A stretch of 64,000 nucleotides of DNA from Planctomycetota bacterium (GTDB lineage: Bacteria > Planctomycetota > UBA1135 > GCA-002686595): the NCBI GenBank assembly GCA_016714045.1, contig JADJNY010000003.1, forward strand, positions 1 through 64,000, given 5' to 3'. A program made the translations under genes and the position numbers. Below the pieces are notes generated by a model, which ran no database searches, had not been told where the DNA came from, and saw only the letters and a program-made list of their open reading frames with translations. Positions 16,360-24,072 of the stretch are shown here, one piece after another. Within the stretch, counting starts at the first letter, position 1. Each line of letters starts with the position of its first letter.

Positions 16360-18537
16360 CTAGGGCACCCACGCAATCGCCAGCCCATTCGAGAAGTTAA
16401 ACGTGCTCGGCGTGCAGTAGGGGGAGCGCGTTGCGGTACCAGACGGTGTAGTACCGCGTGCCACCCGCTGCGGGGATCTGACCACGCAGCGAGATCGACT
16501 GGCTACCGAAGCTCGGTAGGTCGGAAGCACCGCCGATTGAGTTCCTCGTCCCGGAGCCGGATGATGAAGCCGCCGACACAGCGGATGCCGTCGCCGAAGG
16601 CCGTCCCGAGGCCACCGTTGTCCTGCCCCGTGCCCTGCAAGTAGAGGGACGTCGTCAGCGGCGTCGTGCCCTGTAGGTGGAGGACGAGCGAGTCCGCGCT
16701 CACACGCGGCTGCCCCGTCGCGGTGAGCCACGCGCCCGTGCCCGAGGAGTTCAGGCATCCAGCGTTCAGGCCGGGCGCGCTGTTGTTGCCGCACGGGCAC
16801 GGTGCGCCGCTGCCGTCCCCGAAGCAGAACGCGGCCCCTGCCGCTGCCTCACACTCGTCCGGGACGCTGTTGCCGTTGGCGTCTTGGCTCGTGCCGACCG
16901 CAATGTCGCAGGCATCCGGGACATGGTTCACGTTGCAGTCCGGAGCGGCTCCGCTGGTCAAGTCACACATCAGCGACGCCGTTCCCGTCGCAGTCCGCCT
17001 GGCACTCGTCGGGGACCGCGTTGGAGTCGCAATCCAGGCTCGCTCCGCCCGCGACATCGCAGGCATCTGCGACTCCATTGGCGTTGCAGTCTGGCTCACA
17101 CTCGTCGGGCACAGCGTTCCCATCGCAGTCGAGACTCAGCCCCGTGGCAAGATCGCAGGAATCAGGAACAGTGTTGCCGTTGCAGTCTTGGCTGAAGCCG
17201 CTCGCGAGGTCGCACGCGTCGAGTTGGCCATTACCGTTGCAGTCCGCTGTTGGCTCGCATGAGTCCGGCACGCCATTGCCGGTGCAGCTCGGTGGGTTGA
17301 GGCCGTAGCTGTCGGCCATGCCACTGAGGATGTCACAGGCATCAGGCACACCGTTGATGTTGCAGTCCGGTGTCAGGCCGGCTGCGATGTCGCAATCGTC
17401 AGGAACCCCGTTGAAGTTGCAGTCAATGCTCGATCCGGCGGCGATGTCGCAAGCATCCGGAATGCCGTTGAAGTTGCAGTCGAGCGAGGTTCCACTGGCG
17501 AGTTGACACTCATCCGGGTACGCGTTGGCATCACAGTCCGAGCTCGTGCCCGACTGGATGTCTATGATGTCCAGCGTCCCGTTACCGTTGCAGTCCACAT
17601 CGCCAGCGATCGCCACCGAGTGAGCATTGCCGCCCGCGACGTCTAGATAGGCGAGACCGGGTGGCGAGGAAGGGACCGTACACTGCCCCGCGCTATTCAG
17701 GCCCCAGGCAGCGATCGATCCGTTGCTGCGCCTAGCAGCTCCGTGGTAGAAGCCGGCCGCAACGTCGACATAGGAAAGGCCGGCGGGCAATGGAGGAGGA
17801 TTGCACTGGCCGTAAGCGTTCCACCCCCAGCCGACCACAGTGCCGTTGCTTCGGCATCCGAGGGTGAAGGCGTCTCCTGCAGCCACATCCGTGAAAGTGA
17901 TGCCTGCGGGTAGAGCTGGGACGTTGCACTGACCGAGGCCGTTGTTACCCCATGCCACTACCGATCCATCGCTGCGAAGTGCCACGCTGTGCGTGTACCC
18001 CGCTGCGATCTTGACGTACAAGAGCCCCGGGGGAAGCTGCGGAACGGCGGTCTGGCCGTAGTTGTTCGCACCCCACGCCACGACTGAGCCATCGCTACGC
18101 CGCGCGATTGTGTGCGCGAAACCCCCGTCAGCCTCGACATAGGTCAGGCCGGCGGGAAGTGCCGGGACGTTGCACTGGGAAGCATCGTTTCGTCCCCAGG
18201 CCACGAGTGACCCATTACTTCGACGTGCGAGGGTGTGGTATGCGCCAGTGGCCACATCGACGTAGGTGAGTCCGGCGGGAAGGGAAGGCACGTTGCACTG
18301 GCCGTTGCCGTTGAGCCCCCACGCGATGATGGTCCCGTCGTCTCGCCTCGCAACTGTGTGATCCCAGCCGGCATCGACATCAACGTATGAGACTCCGGGA
18401 GGTAGAGCGGGCACGTTGCACTGCCCACTGGTGTTTGCACCCCACGCCGCTATCTGCGTTTGCGCTTGGGTAGTCGTGGGCAACGAGCTACTGATGGCAG
18501 CGAACAAGAGGATCCGAGCCGAGGTGGGGAGTTTCAT
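16360..18537 (-). pseudogene. Secreted RCC1-like / calcium-repeat protein with three frameshifts
   Basis: Reconstructed as about 725 residues. A signal peptide (from ATG 18537, 'MKLPTSARILLFAAISSSLP') precedes seven RCC1-like repeats of about 43 residues ('GSVVAWGNNGLGQCNVPALP' type). Then come a dozen or more 'DCNGNGVPDACDIASG'-type Asp/Cys repeats likely to bind calcium, and a C-terminal domain with 'FCFGDGSGAPCPCG', 'FGDGIRCVGGFIIRL', 'YYTVWYRN' and 'FNFSNGLAIAWVP'. The frame breaks at about 16970, 16545 and 16425; homology resumes directly in another frame each time, consistent with single-base indels. Probably an extracellular propeller protein anchored by the C-terminal domain. Confidence 0.75.
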
Positions 18538-18740
18538 GGAAGTGGGTGGGGGGAAGTGGTGCCCCAGAGATATCACCTCGAACCCGCCGGGATGGCAAGT
18601 CAGAACCTCGCCAGGGGCGTGGACGGTCGCGGCTCGTGGGCGACCATCTCTGACGACGGCTGCCTTGTAGCGCGAATTCGAGGGAAAAGGACCCCTAGGC
18701 ATAGGGACGCGCGCGGACCCGTCGGGCAAGGAGTCCGATC
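18538..18740. promoter_or_regulatory. Divergent intergenic region
   Basis: Upstream of two divergent secreted-protein genes. AAGGAG at about 18728-18733 is a strong ribosome binding site for the plus-strand gene. No clear promoter motif or gene otherwise. Confidence 0.35.
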
Positions 18741-19667
18741 ATGAAGAACCGCATCCACCTTCCGTCCGCGCTCGCCGGGGCCCTCATCGTCGGCCTGACA
18801 TTCACCACCCTGAGCATGCAGCAGACGATATCTGCGCACCGTATCCCGACCCTGACGCCCGAGCAGGCCGCGATCTTGTCGCGGATGAGCATCGTGCAGA
18901 TCCCGGACGGACAGGGCGGGAGCAGCGAGACGATTCGGTTCACGGGTGTGAATGTCCAGATCGTTAATGGACTTGGCGCTACGAACGGCTATCCGGCGGA
19001 TCCTTCCACATTCGATCCGGCTCTGACAAGTACGAACGGCGTAGGCAATCTCATCATCGGTTACAACGAACTCGGCAACCCTGTCGGGGACGATCGCACG
19101 GGATCGCACACGTTGATCTTTGGCTCGCAGCTGAGCACATCTGGATTTGGAGGACAGGTCGTCGGATTCCGTAGTCGCATGTCGGGTGCATACGCCAGCG
19201 TTAGCGGTGGCCTGAACAACTTCGCGAGCGGGGCGTTCTCAGCCATCAGCGGCGGATCGTCGGGAAGAGCTAGCGGCTTGGTGGCCTCCATCAGCGGAGG
19301 CAACGCTGGCGTGGCGAGCGGGCAGAACGCATCGATCACGGGTGGGCAGCTGAATGTGGCCTCGGGTTTGAGGACCACGGTACTGGGTGGTGGGAGCAAT
19401 CAGGCCCTTGCAGAGGAGAGCGTGATCGTCGGCGGAGGTCATGCGTTCGATCTTTCGGAGGGCAATGTCAGTGAAGGGGTCCGGTCCGTCATCGTTGGCG
19501 GCAGCGCCAACCGCACACTGGTTGGCGGGCACACATCGGTGGTCGGCGGAGGCTATGGTCGGACCTTCAGGGTCGGGGTTCACCCCCGTCACGGTGGATT
19601 CCTGGGTGGGCACCCGACCCTGGACGGACGCAACCGAGAGCGGCGGGGGATGAGGCCGGTGGCGTAA
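18741..19667 (+). CDS. Secreted left-handed-repeat (YadA-head-like) protein
   Basis: A 308-residue protein. A signal-type N-terminus ('LAGALIVGLTFTTLS') precedes about ten short Gly/Ser/Ala repeats such as 'ASVSGGLNNFASGAFSAISGG' and 'ASISGGNAGVASGQNASIT' with a period near 14 residues, as in left-handed beta-roll heads of trimeric autotransporters. I see no C-terminal anchor of that family. After 'VVGGGYGRTF' the sequence becomes Arg/His/Gly-rich, suggesting a frameshift near 19570 and loss of the true C-terminus. Likely a surface or extracellular protein; binding role unknown. Confidence 0.6.
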   Translation: MKNRIHLPSALAGALIVGLTFTTLSMQQTISAHRIPTLTPEQAAILSRMSIVQIPDGQGGSSETIRFTGVNVQIVNGLGATNGYPADPSTFDPALTSTNGVGNLIIGYNELGNPVGDDRTGSHTLIFGSQLSTSGFGGQVVGFRSRMSGAYASVSGGLNNFASGAFSAISGGSSGRASGLVASISGGNAGVASGQNASITGGQLNVASGLRTTVLGGGSNQALAEESVIVGGGHAFDLSEGNVSEGVRSVIVGGSANRTLVGGHTSVVGGGYGRTFRVGVHPRHGGFLGGHPTLDGRNRERRGMRPVA

Positions 19668-20024
19668 GTGGCGACGGCATAGCGGTCTACGCGGGGGACG
19701 GTCGAGGCCTTCTCCGGCGCGGCTTCAACGTGCTCCCCGGATCGGTACGCCTCCAGATCCGGACACGGGACCCAGACACCTTAGTGGCCCGCGTCGAGGA
19801 GGCCCGGATCGACGAAGCGGCGATCGAGGCCGAGAACGTCTGGCTCCCGCCGGAGCCGGACGAGGGGCGTGGGCGCGAGGCGGTGTCGGAGAATGGGGTG
19901 CTGGGGAGGAGCGCCGAGTTCCCGAAGGAAGCGATAACGACCGAAGCACCGCTGGGGGATGGGGCGGAATGATGTGGATGCGTCCAGGGCCTTCGCGAGC
20001 GTGCGCGGAGTCGAGTTCGCACCA

Positions 20025-20108
20025 GGGCCGAGCGACCACGCGCCGGAGCCGAGCGACCACGCGCCGGATCCGGGCGACCGCACGCCAGGTCCGAGCGACC
20101 GAGCGCAG
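20025..20108 (+). repeat. Four imperfect 21-nt tandem repeats
   Basis: Units start at 20025, 20046, 20067 and 20088. The first two differ by one base (core CCGAGCGACCACGCGCCG) and the last two are more diverged. The 21-nt period keeps frame and would encode 7-residue 'P-S-D-H-A' repeats on the plus strand, but no start or conserved flank supports translation. Confidence 0.75.
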
Positions 20109-20224
20109 GCCGCCGAATCGCGCCGCCTCGAGCCTCGCGAAGCTGGGCTAGGCCGTCCCGTCCACCGGTGGGTGCTCCCGGGCTCGCCCTCCGCGGCGCG
20201 GGCTCGCCGGGCCAGCTCATGCCG

Positions 20225-20258
20225 AAAAGAAGAAGGCCGCGAGCCAAAGCTCGCGGCC
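20225..20258 (-). terminator. Strong minus-strand intrinsic terminator
   Basis: GGCCGCGAGC (20235-20244) and GCTCGCGGCC (20249-20258) form a perfect 10-bp stem with loop CAAA. On the minus strand the stem is followed by TTCTTCTTTTC, a good U-tract. No minus-strand protein gene is seen upstream of it (toward higher coordinates), so it may end a non-coding transcript or be the relic of a lost gene. Confidence 0.55.
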
Positions 20259-20680
20259 CCGGATTCACCTTCCAAGAGGAGGGGAAGGTCTCGCCTTCGT
20301 TCCGGGGCCCCCCCGGGCGCGGAGCAAAGTCGAGGAGTCCCTGAGACTCCGACCCTCTGTACGGCGCTCCCCCCCGAAAGTTGAAGCCCAGTGGTGGACC
20401 TTTTTTTCTTCGGCGTCGTTCGTGACCGTCGAAGGACCGTCCCGGGGCGCTCGGACCGTCCTTCCGCTCCGGCCACGCCCCGCGATGGCCGCCGTTGGAG
20501 GCTCGGGAGCGCGCTGCGGCCGGTGCGTGGTGGCGGAGCGCGGCTCCTGGCCCCTCGGATTTTCTTTCGCGGGCCCTCCGGCGGACGCCGCGACGGCCGG
20601 ACACCGGCTCGCCCCGTGCCCGGACCTCCCGCCTTCCCCGGCCGTGACCCCGCCGCGCGGGGGTGACAGAATCCGGCGCG

Positions 20681-22033
20681 ATGCCGCCGAAGCATGCGAC
20701 CGCGGGCCTCCTCGGTGGTTGGGCCGTCCTCCTCGTGGGGGTGGTCCTGCTCGCCGGGCGCTGGCCGGAGCTCTCCCTCCCGGCGGCGGGCCTGACGATC
20801 GTCGGGTACGGAACGGTGCTCGCCTCCGCGCCCCGCGCGCGCGTGCCGCTCCTCGCCTTGTGGGGGATGACGCTCGCCCTGCGACTGGCCGGGCTCGCGA
20901 CGGGGCCGGTACTCTCGGACGACCTCCACCGCTACGTGTGGGAGGGAGAGCTCGTCCTCCGCGGCCTCGACCCCTACGCGCTGGCGCCCAACGCGCCGGA
21001 GCTCGCGGCGGTCCGGGCGGAGCTCCCCGCCCTGCACGCCGGTGTGAACCACCCCGACGTGAGCGCGGCGTACCCGCCGCTCGCGCAGGCCGTCCACGCG
21101 GCGCTCGTCGCCGTCGCGCGTGCGACGAGCTCGGACTGGGTGCCCGTGGCGGAAGGGCTCGTGCGCGCGACCTACCTCGCCTGCGACCTCGGCGTGTTCG
21201 CGCTCTTGCTCGCGCTGTGCGCGCGCCGCGGACTCGCGCCGGCCTGCGCGGCGGCGTGGGGCGCTTGTCCGCTCCTCGCCTTCGAGTTCGCGGGCTCGGG
21301 GCACCTCGACGCCCTCGGCGTCCTGCTCGTGCTCGCCGCGTTCGCGCTGCGTGGATCGGGGCTGCGTCCGGCGCTCGCGCTCGCCGCCGCCGTGCTCGTC
21401 AAGTTCCTCCCCGTGGTCGCGCTCGCAGGCTGGGTCCGCGAACGACGGCCCGCGTGGCCGGTGCTCGGTGCCGCGCTGCTCCTGCTCGCGGCGGGGCTCG
21501 CGCCACTCGCGTTCTCGGAGCGCGCGTTCGGCGGGCTCGACGACTACGCGACGCGCTGGGAGGGGTTCAACGTCGTCTTTCGAGGCGTGCACGCGGCGCT
21601 CACGCGCTTCCGCGGGCCCGACGCGCCCGCGCTCGAGCTCGCGCACGACGCGCGCGTCGTCTGCGGCTCCCTCTGGCTCGGCGCGCTCGCGTTCGCGTGG
21701 TGGCGGTGGAAAGACGGGCTCGAGTTCGCGCGCGTCGCGATCCTCGCCTTCCTCGTGCTGACGCCCGTGCTCCATCCGTGGTACCTCGCGTGGAGCGTGC
21801 CGTTCCTCGCGCTGCGCCCCGATGCGGCGACCGCGTGGCTCGTCGCCGCCGGTCCGCTCCTGTACTCGACGCTGGCGGCTGGACGAGCGCGCGGCGATTG
21901 GAGCGAGCCGGCCTGGCTGTGGCCCGTCGTCGCGCTGCCGTTCGCCGCGTTCCTCGTCGCCGCGTGCTCGGGTCGCGATCCGCTCGCGGCTTCCCGAGCG
22001 CGGAACGAGAGCGCATCCTTCCCCGCTGCATGA
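20681..22033 (+). CDS. GT87-like (DUF2029) polyprenol-dependent glycosyltransferase
   Basis: A protein of about 450 residues with ten or so hydrophobic segments spread along its length, typical of GT-C membrane glycosyltransferases. 'GPVLSDDLHRYVWEGELVLRG' with 'DPYALAP' forms the acidic first-loop signature, 'SAAYPPLAQAV' the second, and 'LTPVLHPWYLAWSVP' is a late conserved segment seen in GT87 mannosyltransferase-like proteins. It probably transfers a sugar from a lipid carrier on the outer face of the inner membrane; the sugar is unknown. ATG 20681 is preferred over GTG 20663. It ends in an ATGA overlap with queA, so the two are cotranscribed although functionally unrelated. Confidence 0.75.
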   Translation: MPPKHATAGLLGGWAVLLVGVVLLAGRWPELSLPAAGLTIVGYGTVLASAPRARVPLLALWGMTLALRLAGLATGPVLSDDLHRYVWEGELVLRGLDPYALAPNAPELAAVRAELPALHAGVNHPDVSAAYPPLAQAVHAALVAVARATSSDWVPVAEGLVRATYLACDLGVFALLLALCARRGLAPACAAAWGACPLLAFEFAGSGHLDALGVLLVLAAFALRGSGLRPALALAAAVLVKFLPVVALAGWVRERRPAWPVLGAALLLLAAGLAPLAFSERAFGGLDDYATRWEGFNVVFRGVHAALTRFRGPDAPALELAHDARVVCGSLWLGALAFAWWRWKDGLEFARVAILAFLVLTPVLHPWYLAWSVPFLALRPDAATAWLVAAGPLLYSTLAAGRARGDWSEPAWLWPVVALPFAAFLVAACSGRDPLAASRARNESASFPAA

Positions 22034-23121
22034 AGCTCTCCGACTTCGACTTCGAGCTCCCCGACGAGCGCATCGCGCAGGAAGCCGTCGAGCCGCGCGA
22101 CGCGGCGCGGCTCCTCGCTCACGGGCTCGTGTCGGGGCGGACGGAGCACGCGCACGTGCGCGACCTCCCGCGCTTCTTGCGGCGCGGCGACCTGCTCGTC
22201 GTCAACGACACGCGCGTCGTCCCCGCTCGTCTGTGCGGCGCGCGCAAGAGCGGCGGAGCGCTCGACGTGCTCGTGCTCGGCCCGGTGCCGGGGAGCGCGC
22301 CGGTCCTGTGGCGCGCGTTCGTGAAGCCCGGCGGGCGGCTCCACGCAGGCGAGGAGTTCGAGCTCGAGTCCGGCGCGCTCCGCGCGCGCGCCGTCGCGCG
22401 GCCCGCCGCGGCGGACGGTCGGCCGGGGCCCGAGTGGCACCTCGCGATCGAGGACGCGACCGGTCGCGGCCGCGCGGTGCCCGCGCTGCTCGAGGACGAG
22501 GGACGCATGCCGCTCCCGCCGTACATCCGTCGCGCGCGCGACGCGCACGCGGCTCGCGCACACGACCGCGATCGCTACCAAACCGTCTTCGCGCGCGCGA
22601 CCGGCGCGATCGCGGCGCCGACGGCGGGTTTGCACTTCACGCCGGGGCTCCTCGCGGAGCTCGCGCACGCGGGCGTCGACCGCGCGAGCGTCACGCTGCA
22701 CGTCGGGCTCGGCACGTTCCAGCCCGTCACGGCGGAGCGCGTGGACGATCACGTGATGCACTCCGAGGAGTACGAGCTCTCCGAGGGCACGGTCGCCGCG
22801 ATCGAGCGCGCGCGGCGCGCGGGCGGGCGGGTCGTCGCGGTCGGCACGACGAGCGTGCGCGTGCTCGAGAGCGCGTGCGACGCGGAGGGACGGCTGCGCG
22901 AAGCGCGCGGGAGCACGTCGATCTTCCTGACGCCCGGAGCGCCGTTCCGAGTGGTCGACGTGCTCTTCACGAACTTCCACCTGCCGAAGAGCACGCTCGT
23001 GATGCTGGTCTCCGCCTTCGCGGGCCGCGATCGGACGCTCGCGCTCTACGCGGAAGCGATCGCGCGCGAGTACCGCTTCTTCAGCTACGGCGACGCGATG
23101 CTCCTCGCGCGCCGCGAGTGA
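22030..23121 (+). CDS. queA: S-adenosylmethionine:tRNA ribosyltransferase-isomerase
   Basis: A 363-residue enzyme that transfers and isomerises the ribosyl group of SAM onto preQ1-modified tRNA to make epoxyqueuosine. Length and motifs match the family throughout: N-terminal 'MKLSDFDFELPDERIAQEAV', 'LLVVNDTRVVPARL', 'APTAGLHFTPGLL', 'HVGLGTFQPV', 'VGTTSVRVLE' and 'TNFHLPKSTLVMLVSAF'. It starts in an ATGA overlap with the upstream glycosyltransferase gene. queG, for the next step of queuosine synthesis, lies 7 kb away on the minus strand. Confidence 0.97.
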   Translation: MKLSDFDFELPDERIAQEAVEPRDAARLLAHGLVSGRTEHAHVRDLPRFLRRGDLLVVNDTRVVPARLCGARKSGGALDVLVLGPVPGSAPVLWRAFVKPGGRLHAGEEFELESGALRARAVARPAAADGRPGPEWHLAIEDATGRGRAVPALLEDEGRMPLPPYIRRARDAHAARAHDRDRYQTVFARATGAIAAPTAGLHFTPGLLAELAHAGVDRASVTLHVGLGTFQPVTAERVDDHVMHSEEYELSEGTVAAIERARRAGGRVVAVGTTSVRVLESACDAEGRLREARGSTSIFLTPGAPFRVVDVLFTNFHLPKSTLVMLVSAFAGRDRTLALYAEAIAREYRFFSYGDAMLLARRE

Positions 23122-23172
23122 CGCGCGCCGCGGGCCCGCTGGAACGCCGCGGTCGAGGCCGTCGCGCGTCGA

Positions 23173-23877
23173 TCAGCGCTCGTCGTCGGCGGGGGTGAGC
23201 AGCGCGCGCAGCTCTCGCGCCGCGCGCACGGGATCGACGGCGCCGAGGATCGCCGAGCTCACCGCGGCGCGGCCGATGCGCGCGAGCTCCTGCGCGTTTT
23301 CGCGGTCGATGCCGCCGATCGGGAAGACCGGCTTCGAAGTGCCTCGGCTCGCGATCCACGCGAGCTCGGCGCCGAGGCCGCGCTCGTAGCCCTTCGTCTT
23401 CGTCGCGTGCACGGGCCCGAACCCCAGGTAGTCGACGGGGAGCTCGTCCGCCTCGAGCACCTGCTCGACGGAGTGCGTCGACCAACCGAGGATTGCGCGC
23501 GGGCCGAGCTCCTCCCGCGCGATCGCGGCCGGGCAGTCGTCCTGTCCGAGGTGCACGCCGGAAAGGCCGGCGTCGAGGAGCAGCGCCGCGACGTCGACGC
23601 GGTCGTCGACGAAGAGCAGCGTGCGCGCGCCCAGCTTCGCGCGCAGCTCGAGCGCACGCTCGGCCCAGCGGCGCGTCCCCGCCGCGTCCGCGGGCGCGAG
23701 CTCCGGTCCGCGCCCCGCCCCGAGCGGCTTGATGCGGAGCTGGAGCACGTCGACCTCGGGCAGCACCGCCTCGAGCACGGACTCCGGCGCGCGCGCGCCG
23801 CAGAGCTCCGGCGTGAACAAGAGGAGGAGGCGGGCGTTCGCGAGGAGCTCGCGGTCGGCGTCGGGGTCGCGCTGCAT
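23173..23877 (-). CDS. thiE: Thiamine phosphate synthase
   Basis: A 234-residue TIM-barrel enzyme joining the pyrimidine and thiazole halves of thiamine. Motifs are 'LQLRIKP', 'LFVDDRVDVA', 'GVHLGQDDCP', 'STHSVEQ', 'YLGFGPVHATKTK' and 'PVFPIGGIDRENA', close to the ThiE/TenI consensus. The N-terminal start at 23877 gives a normal length; the reading frame is open far upstream but without coding signal. It could be a TenI-like paralogue, but the presence of 'GFGPVHATKTK' favours ThiE. It is convergent with queA and not linked to other thiamine genes here. Confidence 0.85.
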   Translation of the reverse strand: MQRDPDADRELLANARLLLLFTPELCGARAPESVLEAVLPEVDVLQLRIKPLGAGRGPELAPADAAGTRRWAERALELRAKLGARTLLFVDDRVDVAALLLDAGLSGVHLGQDDCPAAIAREELGPRAILGWSTHSVEQVLEADELPVDYLGFGPVHATKTKGYERGLGAELAWIASRGTSKPVFPIGGIDRENAQELARIGRAAVSSAILGAVDPVRAARELRALLTPADDER

Positions 23878-24072
23878 GGAACTCGTTTCCGAGGTCGCCC
23901 CGGACGGGTAGCCCTCGTGCAAGAGCGGGGTAGGATAGGGGACTCGCGTCCGTGTGCGAAGGAACCGACGGCCCTCGGCCTGCGTCTTCCGTTGGGGTCG
24001 AGCTCGCGCTCCCCAGAACGCCCAGCTCCCCAACTCGATCGACCGGTCCACCTCCGAGCCCCCTCGTCGCAC

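Larger units (their letters stand above)
19668..20680. other. Gene-poor kilobase at the end of the accessory region
   Basis: No convincing gene. The most plausible frame is plus 19730-19972 (80 residues, Glu/Arg-rich, no ribosome binding site), which I do not accept. The region holds four 21-nt tandem repeats (20025-20108), a strong hairpin (20235-20258), a second small hairpin (GGAGTC-GACTCC near 20335) and a CCTTTTTTTC run near 20400. It separates the accessory genes from the queA-containing backbone. Confidence 0.5.

Noticed and set aside
19730..19972. Possible 80-residue plus-strand protein
   Set aside because: No ribosome binding site, no recognised pattern and only moderate codon bias; left as intergenic.
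20025..20108. CRISPR array
   Set aside because: The repeats are directly tandem with no spacers and the units diverge along the array.
20422..22029. Long plus-strand open frame upstream of and continuous with queA
   Set aside because: It is Arg/Pro/Ala-rich, overlaps the GT87-like gene in another frame and has no conserved motif; the queA protein starts at 22030.
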